From assembly GCF_002157895.1 (NCBI RefSeq), contig NZ_CP021377.1:3100001-3164000 (forward strand): a DNA stretch of 64,000 nucleotides, given 5' to 3'. The DNA comes from Oceanisphaera profunda. Lineage in GTDB: Bacteria; Pseudomonadota; Gammaproteobacteria; Enterobacterales; Aeromonadaceae. Of the stretch, positions 18,801 to 26,566 are shown in pieces. The notes under the pieces are model-generated. The model made no database searches and was not told the origin of the DNA. It worked only from the letters and a program-made list of their open reading frames with translations. Position 1 is the stretch's first letter; each line of letters starts with the position of its first letter. The position numbers and the translations under genes are program-made.

Positions 18801-19925
18801 CTATGGGCAGTTTTTCGCAATACGATAACCGGCTGCGATGGCCGCTTCTACACTGTCAAATGGCACTCTGTTTTTCTCGACGATTTTGTTATAGCTGGGG
18901 CAGTCGGGACGATGAAAAAGTTTCGGTTTACTATTACTATTACCGCGAACTGCGCCTTTTACAGGCTGTTGACTGTTAGCCGCTACCGGTTTGGCATTGC
19001 TGCTAGCACTGGTGTTTGTCACAGTACTTGCAGAAAACGGCGCTAGGCTGGCGGTGGCGTTATCAAATTTGCTATTACCGAGCGCCATATAAATAGGCGC
19101 ATGATCGGAAACGTGCTTACGGCTTTTACTGTGGTCCCAACCGATTAGCTTTGGATAATCAATGATATCGGCTTGTGTTACTTTTAAATCACTGTCTCGC
19201 TCAATCCAGATATTGTCGTAAAGATTGGCGTACTGGCCCGGCTTCTCCGACAAGGTGGAGGCGCCATTCGCGTCTTTGGTTAGTAAAGGCCGAGCAAACT
19301 TCTTCAAGGGTGCCCAAGCGGCGTGTGCTTGGTCAAGATTAAAGTCACCGGCCAATACCAACGGCGTATTGGGGTAGGTATCTCTCATCCACTCCCAGTA
19401 ATCTACCAATGCTTTGATTTCTGGAGTGCGATCTTTCACGCTCTTGCCGTACACAATATGTACGGTACCGATGGCCAGCTCGCTGTTATCGCGCAGTGAT
19501 TTAAATTTGGCAGAGTAGGGTTCGCGCGCGAAATTGTTTTCTTTATCCAGATATAGCCCCGCGCCTTCGCTGTATTCAACGGCCGATTTGCGCCAGATAA
19601 AGCCGTACATCTCTTTATAACTGTTGTTGCCCAAGGCATGAGAGATCATATGATCCCATGGCTCCCCAGTCTGTTTTTCTAACGTCGCTTCAAGCTGGGC
19701 AATGCCGTCTTCGGTCATTACTTCTTGTACTGCCAATAAGTCCACTCTATTAGCAATGGCGGCCAAGGCGGCAAAGTTTTTTTGATTACCGTGGCCTAAG
19801 CGTTGAATGTTCCAAGAGCCCACCACAATATCACTGGCGTAGACACTTAAAGTAGGGAGTAACACCCCGCAGACAGCAAAAATAGCCGCGGTACTATAGC
19901 GACGTAAGGTACATAAAATGTTCAT
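18801..19925 (-). CDS. Secreted endonuclease/exonuclease/phosphatase protein with C-terminal zinc-type domain
   Basis: A 374-residue exported protein. Signal peptide at 1-30 (hydrophobic core IFAVCGVLLPTLSVYASD), then a DNase I-like EEP domain (about 32-285) with the motifs SWNIQRLG, AVQEVMTEDG (metal-binding Glu), GTVHIVYGKS, LAGDFNLDQ and VSDHAPIYM (catalytic Asp-His). A Ser/Ala/Asn-rich linker leads to a C-terminal domain (about 332-374; LFHRPDCPSYNKI, AGYRIAKNCP) that resembles the Ada-type metal-binding module found at the end of some secreted nucleases. An extracellular or periplasmic nuclease is likely; the substrate is not shown. Not in an obvious operon. Confidence 0.87.
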   Translation of the reverse strand: MNILCTLRRYSTAAIFAVCGVLLPTLSVYASDIVVGSWNIQRLGHGNQKNFAALAAIANRVDLLAVQEVMTEDGIAQLEATLEKQTGEPWDHMISHALGNNSYKEMYGFIWRKSAVEYSEGAGLYLDKENNFAREPYSAKFKSLRDNSELAIGTVHIVYGKSVKDRTPEIKALVDYWEWMRDTYPNTPLVLAGDFNLDQAHAAWAPLKKFARPLLTKDANGASTLSEKPGQYANLYDNIWIERDSDLKVTQADIIDYPKLIGWDHSKSRKHVSDHAPIYMALGNSKFDNATASLAPFSASTVTNTSASSNAKPVAANSQQPVKGAVRGNSNSKPKLFHRPDCPSYNKIVEKNRVPFDSVEAAIAAGYRIAKNCP

Positions 19926-19993
19926 ATTAGCAGTTATGTTCCTGAAGGTGAAAGTGAGTAATAAAGCCTGGCCTTGCCACGTTAATGGTCTTT

Positions 19994-20521
19994 CTAACGC
20001 GGATCTTGATCTGGTTTTGTTTTTAGCAGGGCTCTTGGCGCTAATGTTTTTTGTAACAGTTCATTACAGTGCAGGCACAGATAGCGCTGCTGGGCGCGCA
20101 TTATCTTGTTGTGGCGCCTAAGCGTCAATTGGTGACTACGACAAGCACACTGATAACTAAAAGTGGGGGCAACCTTGCTGGTATCTAACCGATGGCGAGT
20201 GCGGGGGGTGAGTCCAAACACCGATTGCATAATATGCTGCCACTCGCGCCCGTGGGGTTTAACCTTGCCAAAGCAGGCGAAGGTGACCAAGTGCGCCACT
20301 TCATGAGGCACAATTTCGTCCATAAACTCCGCTTCATTATCTGCCAACAGCACCGGATTAAAGCGCAGCTCCCAACGCTCTAGCCAAGCGGAGCCCGCAA
20401 TGCGCCCGCCTTGATTAAAGCGCACCAAAGGTGGGGCAAACTCGCGCGCCAGCTCTGTTGCGGCCAACTGCATGCAGTCATTAACGCGAGTAATGATCCG
20501 TTGTTGTATATCAGAGGTCAT
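19994..20521 (-). CDS. sprT: SprT family zinc metalloprotease-like protein
   Basis: A 175-residue SprT-family protein with the zinc-binding HExxH motif (IVPHEVAHLVTF) and downstream KPHGREWQHIMQSVFG, then a C-terminal zinc-ribbon (YQCACRSHQLTLRRHN, YLCLHCNELL). Related to eukaryotic Spartan by its protease fold; the bacterial role is not well defined. E. coli SprT is nearly the same length. The C-terminal extension after the second zinc motif is a short basic tail. Divergent spacing from the secreted nuclease gene is about 70 bases. Confidence 0.92.
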   Translation of the reverse strand: MTSDIQQRIITRVNDCMQLAATELAREFAPPLVRFNQGGRIAGSAWLERWELRFNPVLLADNEAEFMDEIVPHEVAHLVTFACFGKVKPHGREWQHIMQSVFGLTPRTRHRLDTSKVAPTFSYQCACRSHQLTLRRHNKIMRAQQRYLCLHCNELLQKTLAPRALLKTKPDQDPR

Positions 20522-20630
20522 AGATAAGCACAGCTATAAGTCATCAGAGATTAGTTAAGTTCAATTATCAAATTATCCTGCTCCGCAGGACCAGCAGCTA
20601 AGCGCTGGACTACAGAGTTCGGTATTTTTT

Positions 20631-20672
20631 GTAGTCTACCGCTTTAGCTGGTAGTCCCGCCTCAGCGGGATT
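20631..20672. repeat. 42-bp two-hairpin repeat, copy 1
   Basis: Two adjacent hairpins: CTACC-GCTTTAGCT-GGTAG and CCCGC-CTCA-GCGGG. A copy at 24484-24525 differs at 3 of 42 bases; two of these changes restore one base pair in the first stem. A shorter relative (GGCC-GCTTTAGCT-GGCC) is at 43531-43547. Confidence 0.75.
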
Positions 20673-20722
20673 GTTTAAAATCCTTAGTCACTTAAAAGCA
20701 GTGGAATACTTTTTCCACATTA

Positions 20723-20752
20723 AAAAAGGGAAGCGTCAGCTTCCCTTTTTTA
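20723..20752 (-). terminator. Rho-independent terminator of metK
   Basis: On the minus strand GGGAAGCTGACGCTTCCC is followed by TTTTTT; it lies 16 bases past the metK stop. Confidence 0.92.
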
Positions 20753-20767
20753 CAATCATCTAACGGT

Positions 20768-21928
20768 TTATTTTAAGCCGGCAGCGTCGCGCAGTAAGGC
20801 CGCTTTGTCGGTAGCTTCCCAGGAGAACTCTTCGCGACCAAAGTGACCGTACGCAGCGGTAGACTTATAAATTGGGCGATTCAAGTCCAGCATTTGGATC
20901 AGGCCGTAAGGGCGCAGGTCAAAATGCTCGCGCACTAACGCATCAATCAAATCTTCCGCCACCTTGCCGGTGCCAAAGGTTTCTACGCTGATTGAGGTCG
21001 GCTCAGCCACACCAATGGCGTAAGACACTTGAATTTCACAGCGATCCGCAAGGCCGGCAGCAACGATGTTCTTCGCTACATAACGGGCGGCGTAGGCCGC
21101 AGAGCGGTCAACCTTAGACGGATCTTTACCGGAGAAAGCACCGCCGCCGTGGCGAGCCATGCCGCCGTAGGTATCTACGATTATCTTACGACCGGTCAAA
21201 CCACAGTCACCCATAGGGCCACCAATAATAAACTGGCCAGTAGGGTTGATGAAATACTTGGTATTTTTGGTCAACCACTCGGCCGGCAATACCGGCTTAA
21301 TGATGGTTTCCATCACAGCTTCACGCAGAGTCGCTTGGTCAACCTCAGGGCAATGTTGGGTAGATAACACTACTGCATCAATCGCGGTTGGCTTGCCAGC
21401 ATCATCATATACAAAGGTGATTTGCGCTTTGGCATCTGGGCGTAACCAAGCTAGTTCTTTAGACTTGCGCACTTCTGCTTGGCGCTTCATCAACTTGTGC
21501 GCATAGGTAATAGGTGCTGGCATCAGTACGTCGGTTTCGTTAGACGCATAACCAAACATCAAACCTTGGTCGCCGGCACCTTGAGCGTAGGGGTCTACGT
21601 CTTCACGATCCACGCCCATGGCGATATCGGGAGATTGCTTACCAATGGCATTCAACACGGCACAGCTGGCGCCATCAAAACCCATGTCTGAGCTGGTGTA
21701 ACCAATATCACTGACGGTTTTGCGTACTAAGTCTTCGATATCTACCCAAGCACTGGTGGTGACTTCACCGCCAACAATTACCATGCCGGTTTTAACGAAA
21801 CTTTCGCACGCCACGCGTGCTTTGGGATCTTGTTCGATAATGGCGTCCAGTACCGCATCTGAGATCTGGTCGGCAATTTTATCCGGATGACCTTCGGAGA
21901 CGGACTCGGAGGTAAATAGTTTGGCCAT
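20768..21928 (-). CDS. metK: S-adenosylmethionine synthase MetK
   Basis: Makes SAM from methionine and ATP; the tetramer is cytosolic. 386 residues with [20 protein letters not shown], the ATP-binding hexapeptide-type [12 protein letters not shown], and the P-loop-like [16 protein letters not shown]. Full family length. A short leader with AGGAAATC before the ATG. Divergent from tkt; a candidate MetJ operator lies in the shared intergenic region. The product supplies Cfa, RsmE and other methyltransferases in this window. Confidence 0.98.
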   Translation of the reverse strand: MAKLFTSESVSEGHPDKIADQISDAVLDAIIEQDPKARVACESFVKTGMVIVGGEVTTSAWVDIEDLVRKTVSDIGYTSSDMGFDGASCAVLNAIGKQSPDIAMGVDREDVDPYAQGAGDQGLMFGYASNETDVLMPAPITYAHKLMKRQAEVRKSKELAWLRPDAKAQITFVYDDAGKPTAIDAVVLSTQHCPEVDQATLREAVMETIIKPVLPAEWLTKNTKYFINPTGQFIIGGPMGDCGLTGRKIIVDTYGGMARHGGGAFSGKDPSKVDRSAAYAARYVAKNIVAAGLADRCEIQVSYAIGVAEPTSISVETFGTGKVAEDLIDALVREHFDLRPYGLIQMLDLNRPIYKSTAAYGHFGREEFSWEATDKAALLRDAAGLK

Positions 21929-22038
21929 GATGATTTCCTAACGTATTAATAAAATAAATCTGGTGTGTTATCTGCGCATGTTTTTGTTGAGCCATCGGTC
22001 CATAAAGTGAGCTAGCTCTAGCTGTTATCACTCAATGA

Positions 22039-22077
22039 TGATGTCTACACGGTGGCAGTATTAACATCTAGACGGCT
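22039..22077. promoter_or_regulatory. Candidate MetJ operator between metK and tkt
   Basis: MetJ sites are tandem 8-base boxes near AGACGTCT. AGACGGCT at 22070-22077 matches 7 of 8, the box directly before it (TAACATCT) 5 of 8, and TGATGTCT at 22039-22046 matches 6 of 8. Placement upstream of metK fits known MetJ regulation. The rest of this 418-base gap holds no gene that I can see. Confidence 0.45.
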
Positions 22078-22346
22078 ATTCTAAAGAGGCATGCTGTCAA
22101 TTACCAGTAAAATGTCGCCCTGCTGTGCATTATCCACAACCGCCTTCATACCAGCGAAAAGTCAGCAATATAGAAGCACTAAGTAAGCAAGATGTCGCGA
22201 GTCTACGACGCTAACTTACTGATAATTAGCCATACGGAACCTGATTATGCTGCGCACATGAGATTAGATTTGCGCCGCCTAGCAGTCTTTGGGACAATGC
22301 CGCAGTTTTACACCCTCAAATTACCTAACTGTCTCAGGAGATGTTG

Positions 22347-24347
22347 ATGCCTTCTCGTCAAGTGCTGGCCAATGCCGTGCGCGCACTCAGTATGGATGCG
22401 GTACAGAAAGCCAATTCCGGCCACCCCGGAGCCCCTATGGGCATGGCTGATATTGCCGAGGTGTTGTGGCGCCATTACCTCAAGCACAACCCCAGTAACC
22501 CAGACTGGGCCGATCGGGACCGCTTTATCTTGTCCAACGGTCACGGCTCCATGTTGTTGTACTCCTTGCTGCACCTGACGGGCTATGAGTTATCTATCGA
22601 GGATCTGAAACAGTTCCGCCAACTGCATTCTAAAACCCCAGGCCATCCGGAATACGGTTATGCGCCAGGTATAGAAACCACCACCGGCCCATTAGGCCAA
22701 GGCATTACCAATGCCGTGGGCATGGCGATTGCTGAAAAATCATTAGCCGCGCAGTTTAACCGCCCCGGTCATGATGTGGTCGATCACCACACCTACACCT
22801 TCTTAGGTGACGGTTGCTTAATGGAAGGTATTTCTCACGAAGCCTGTTCATTAGCCGGCACTTTAGGCTTAGGCAAGCTGATTGCCTTTTGGGATGACAA
22901 CGGCATCTCTATCGATGGCGAGCTAGACGGCTGGTTTAGTGACGATACCCCTAAGCGCTTTGAAGCTTACGGCTGGCAGGTCATTGCCGACGTAGACGGC
23001 CACGACTGCGCAGCACTCACTGCGGCCATTGATGCCGCACGCGCTGATACTACGCGCCCAACGCTCATCTGCTGCAAAACCGTGATTGGTTTTGGCTCAC
23101 CAAACAAAGCCGGCACGGCCGACTGTCATGGTGCACCTTTGGGTGATGCAGAAATTGCCGCTACTCGCGCGCAGTTAGGTTGGGAGCACGCTCCTTTTGA
23201 AATCCCTGCCGATATTTATGCCGAGTGGGATGCCAAAGAAAAGGGCGCCGCAGCTGAAAGTAAGTGGAATAAAGAGTTTGCCGCTTACCAAGCTGCACAC
23301 CCTGAGTTAGCTGCAGAATTCAGCCGTCGCGTATCTGGCGAATTACCAGCAGATTGGGCACAAACAAGCAGCGATTTTATTAAAAATCTGCAAGCAAACC
23401 CTGCAAACATCGCCAGCCGTAAAGCGTCACAAAACTCACTGGATGCGTTTGGTGCCATTTTGCCTGAGCTGTTGGGCGGCAGTGCCGACTTAGCCCCTTC
23501 TAACCTGACCATGCATAAAGCATCGAAGGCGATAAGTAGCGACGATTTCAGCGGTAACTACCTGCACTACGGTGTACGTGAGTTTGGCATGAGCGCCATC
23601 ATGAACGGCGTAGCCTTGCACGGCGGCTTTATCCCGTACGGCGGCACCTTCTTAATGTTTGTGGAGTATGCGCGTAATGCCCTGCGCATGGCAGCCCTCA
23701 TGAAGCAGCGCGCCATTTTCGTTTATACCCACGACTCTATTGGTCTGGGTGAAGACGGCCCAACCCACCAGCCGGTTGAGCAAATTGCTTCATTGCGCTT
23801 AACGCCAAACATGAGCACCTGGCGCCCTTGCGATCAGGTAGAATCTGCCGTCGCGTGGAAGTCCGCCATTGAGCGTAAAGATGGTCCTACGTCTTTGATT
23901 TTCTCTCGTCAAAACTTAGGCCAAATTGAGCGCAACGAGCAGCAATTGGCAGACGTCGCTAAAGGCGGTTATGTGCTGAAAGATTGCACTGGCACGCCTG
24001 AGCTGATCATCATCGCCACCGGTTCAGAAGTTGAACTGGCCGTAGCGGGTTATGAGCAACTGACTGCCCAAGGCAAGCAAGTGCGCGTGGTATCAATCCC
24101 TTGTACTGACGTGTTTGATGCGCAATCTGCTGAATATAAAGAAAGCGTATTGCCAGCAGCAGTAAGCAAGCGTTTAGCCGTAGAAGCAGGCATCGCCGAT
24201 TACTGGTTTAAGTATGTGGGCCTAAATGGCGACATCATCGGCATGCACACCTTCGGTGAGTCTGCCCCTGCCGGCGAACTGTTCAAGCTGTTCGGCTTTA
24301 CCGTCGACAACGTAGTTGAAAAAGCGAATGCACTTCTTGTTGGCTAA
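22347..24347 (+). CDS. tkt: Transketolase
   Basis: Thiamine-diphosphate enzyme moving two-carbon ketol units in the non-oxidative pentose phosphate pathway. 666 residues with the N-terminal ThDP region ([54 protein letters not shown]), the central pyrimidine-binding domain ([38 protein letters not shown]) and the C-terminal domain. ATG at 22347 is favoured over 22341 because AGGAG ends at 22340, leaving proper spacing only for the later start. Monocistronic, with its own terminator. Confidence 0.97.
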   Translation: MPSRQVLANAVRALSMDAVQKANSGHPGAPMGMADIAEVLWRHYLKHNPSNPDWADRDRFILSNGHGSMLLYSLLHLTGYELSIEDLKQFRQLHSKTPGHPEYGYAPGIETTTGPLGQGITNAVGMAIAEKSLAAQFNRPGHDVVDHHTYTFLGDGCLMEGISHEACSLAGTLGLGKLIAFWDDNGISIDGELDGWFSDDTPKRFEAYGWQVIADVDGHDCAALTAAIDAARADTTRPTLICCKTVIGFGSPNKAGTADCHGAPLGDAEIAATRAQLGWEHAPFEIPADIYAEWDAKEKGAAAESKWNKEFAAYQAAHPELAAEFSRRVSGELPADWAQTSSDFIKNLQANPANIASRKASQNSLDAFGAILPELLGGSADLAPSNLTMHKASKAISSDDFSGNYLHYGVREFGMSAIMNGVALHGGFIPYGGTFLMFVEYARNALRMAALMKQRAIFVYTHDSIGLGEDGPTHQPVEQIASLRLTPNMSTWRPCDQVESAVAWKSAIERKDGPTSLIFSRQNLGQIERNEQQLADVAKGGYVLKDCTGTPELIIIATGSEVELAVAGYEQLTAQGKQVRVVSIPCTDVFDAQSAEYKESVLPAAVSKRLAVEAGIADYWFKYVGLNGDIIGMHTFGESAPAGELFKLFGFTVDNVVEKANALLVG

Positions 24348-24422
24348 GAGCTGCTGGCTAAGAGCTACTAAGTAAGAATGCAAAGAAGCTAATTTAATAC
24401 GCTCAGCGTATTGGTAATAAGA

Positions 24423-24448
24423 AACCGGCCAACTGGCCGGTTTTTTTA
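24423..24448 (+). terminator. Rho-independent terminator after tkt
   Basis: AACCGGCC-AACT-GGCCGGTT followed by TTTTT. Confidence 0.93.
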
Positions 24449-24483
24449 TGGGCGAAGGGTAGGGCTGCATAATATCGTTTTAT

Positions 24484-24525
24484 GTAGTCTGCCGCTTTAG
24501 CTGGCAGTCCCGTCTCAGCGGGATT
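24484..24525. repeat. 42-bp two-hairpin repeat, copy 2
   Basis: CTGCC-GCTTTAGCT-GGCAG followed by CCCGT-CTCA-GCGGG; near-identical to 20631-20672 with a compensatory A-T to G-C change in the first stem. Confidence 0.75.
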
Positions 24526-24552
24526 TTTTGATGTTGGTATTCAGCTCAGAGC

Positions 24553-24652
24553 CAGCAGGGTAGCCTCACCCGACGCGCTAAGCTGCATCCATGCGACGCT
24601 CAAACACATAACTTCCCTGTTATGTGATGGTCGGCTGAGGTTATCCCTGCCG
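24553..24652. repeat. Structured non-coding stretch with nested inverted repeats
   Basis: Outer arms (about 24556-24576 and 24628-24650, core CAGGG..TA.CCTCA.CCGAC) pair imperfectly over about 20 bases; inside is a perfect hairpin CACATAAC-N6-GTTATGTG. The rest of the 24348-25055 gap is A+T-rich, holds short GATGCTCG-like direct repeats (24862-24875, 25011-25018) and no convincing gene. Confidence 0.45.
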
Positions 24653-25055
24653 TCTCTCCGTTAGTTTCGGAGTCGTTTGTAATGATCTTCACTTGCGTAA
24701 TGAAGCTATCTTTAGGATTTTATTTATTTGAACTTCTCTGCCACTCAGTCCAAAATGGCCTCATTTGAAAAACCATATTGCATATAAGTGAATAGGTTAA
24801 AAATTATGGTGCGGAGCGCCTATTTTATTTTTCGGCCCAGGTGCCTATTTTTCTGCAAGCGGATGCTCACATATGCTCGTATGGTGTCTTTAAATAACTT
24901 AATAATCAGATGCTTGTAGTTATTGTGCTTGTTGATACCGAGCATAGCTAAGGATCAATATGAGCATGAGTGTAAACGCGCATGCGCAGTATTAAAAATG
25001 TAGGCATCCCGATGCTCGTCACTAGACTTAATAGAATGAAAATGAAATAGAGCTA

Positions 25056-26315
25056 ATGAATATTGACTACTGGATAAAAATTAATGAAGCGAACTTTGGT
25101 AGCCCTTTCGAGAAAATATTTGCTATCAAAGTGCTGGCCAAAACAAATGTTATCGATCTGAGTGCGGTAAGCACCCAGTACCACTTCAAGGATCTAGATG
25201 GTAAAAATCGTTATTGTGATTTTGTTATCCAAGAAGGTTCGATAAAAATAGCTATTGAGATTGATGGTTACGACAAGCGAAACACTGGGCAAGGTATGAG
25301 TCACGACGACTTTATCGATTGGCAGCGTCGGCAGGCAGCTCTTACAGCGTATGGCTGGCATGTGCTTCGATTTGCTAATAGGGATGTCGATAATGAGCCG
25401 GAGCGTTGTAAGCGTTATATAGAGCTTTTATTGCGAGATCAGCGTAGCAAGAGCCAACATCAAGCCAACCTAGAAGAGGCTATTGGACAACTGAACTATC
25501 AGTTGAAAGTTGCTCAGAGTCATACTGGCTCTGGAGAAGAAACAAATAAATTGCAGAAAGAAATCAATCTGCTAAAGAATCAGCTGCAGCTTGCGCAAGC
25601 CACTCAACCGCTAGACTCCAGTGATAAAAATGATCTGGGGCTGTTAGTTGTTCGACTGGAACAGGAGAAGAAGGAGCTAATCGCTGCGCACGATAAAGTC
25701 AAAGCAGAAAAAAATCAGCTCACGGCTTCCAACACACAATTAAAAGATCAGAGTCGGTTTTTGGATGGGGAAAATAACACAATGAGAACAACTGTTTGGG
25801 CGTTTACAGTTATTATCGGCATCATAGTCGCGGCGGGAGCCTATGTATTCACCAACGGTAGCGCCGTGCAAGCGCCTGCACTAGCTTTTGATAATGCCCC
25901 TGCACATCGGATGCAGTCATCGGCATCACAAGAGGCACACCCAGTCGCGCAATCAGTTGATTCTCGGGCATCACGTGAGAGTGCGGCAATTCCCACAACA
26001 TCGTGTGATTCGGCCATCGACTGGCGTCTTGCTAAAAATTATGTAGATCAGCAGATCGCCGTTCGCGGCACTGTGGCAGAATATCGCTATATGCCAAACG
26101 TCAAGGGCGCGCCTACTTGGATTAACCTAGGTGCGAAATATCCTGCTCCCGACCGTTTGGCTGTGGTGATCTGGGGTGATGATCGTAACAAGTTCGGCCG
26201 CGCCCTTTCCAAGAATCTGATTAATCGTCAAATCTGCACCATTGGTACAATCAAACTGCGTGATGGCACGCCACAAATGGCTCTTAAGTGGCCGCGCGAA
26301 TTAGTTTTTCAGTAA
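25056..26315 (+). CDS. Membrane-anchored DUF559-like nuclease / OB-fold protein
   Basis: No named gene recognised. 419 residues in a clear domain order: an N-terminal PD-(D/E)XK fold of the DUF559/Vsr-like type (about 15-127; E19, D55, then E68-x-D70 in IAIEIDGYD, and YGWHVLRFANRDV), a coiled coil (about 135-240), one membrane segment (about 247-266), a Ser/Ala-rich linker, and a C-terminal OB-fold-like domain (about 315-418; VDQQIAVRGTVAEY, LAVVIWGDDRNKFG, ICTIGTIKLRDGTP). The nuclease side is predicted cytoplasmic and the OB domain periplasmic. Codon use and base composition are more A+T-rich than neighbours. An attC-like site begins 12 bases past the stop, suggesting arrival as a gene cassette. 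Role unknown; DNA uptake, processing or defence are possibilities only. Confidence 0.72.
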   Translation: MNIDYWIKINEANFGSPFEKIFAIKVLAKTNVIDLSAVSTQYHFKDLDGKNRYCDFVIQEGSIKIAIEIDGYDKRNTGQGMSHDDFIDWQRRQAALTAYGWHVLRFANRDVDNEPERCKRYIELLLRDQRSKSQHQANLEEAIGQLNYQLKVAQSHTGSGEETNKLQKEINLLKNQLQLAQATQPLDSSDKNDLGLLVVRLEQEKKELIAAHDKVKAEKNQLTASNTQLKDQSRFLDGENNTMRTTVWAFTVIIGIIVAAGAYVFTNGSAVQAPALAFDNAPAHRMQSSASQEAHPVAQSVDSRASRESAAIPTTSCDSAIDWRLAKNYVDQQIAVRGTVAEYRYMPNVKGAPTWINLGAKYPAPDRLAVVIWGDDRNKFGRALSKNLINRQICTIGTIKLRDGTPQMALKWPRELVFQ

Positions 26316-26326
26316 GGCATTATAAT

Positions 26327-26404
26327 GCCTAACAATCGGCTGCACAGCGACCGATTTTACATCGCTTCGCAGCTCCCAAGCGGCTCGGGAGCTGAGCGTT
26401 ATAC
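26327..26404 (+). other. Integron attC-like recombination site
   Basis: A 78-base imperfect palindrome bounded by R''-like GCCTAAC (26327-26333) and R'-like GTTATAC (26398-26404). Inner arms share TAAC..TC.GCT.C..AGC on opposite strands, as L'' and L' boxes would. It begins 12 bases past the preceding stop codon, the usual place in a cassette. R' deviates from GTTRRRY at one base and no integrase or second attC is visible, so the call is moderate. Confidence 0.45.
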
Positions 26405-26566
26405 ACTTCACTCCATCCGTTAAAGCTACAACTTTAGCTAAACAGAACCACCAAACTTACTTCATTAACCGCTTTGGCTGCTCCATTACCTAGTATAAAT
26501 GGATCAGCCAAAGGCTCCGCTTGCTTTAGCTCACCAAAACATTGTGATGGGCTAAAGACAGGCGGC

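Noticed and set aside
24655-24665. Left boundary of an integron cassette at CCGTTAGTT
   Set aside because: GTTAGTT fits the core-site consensus poorly and lies 390 bases before the gene without attC-like structure around it.
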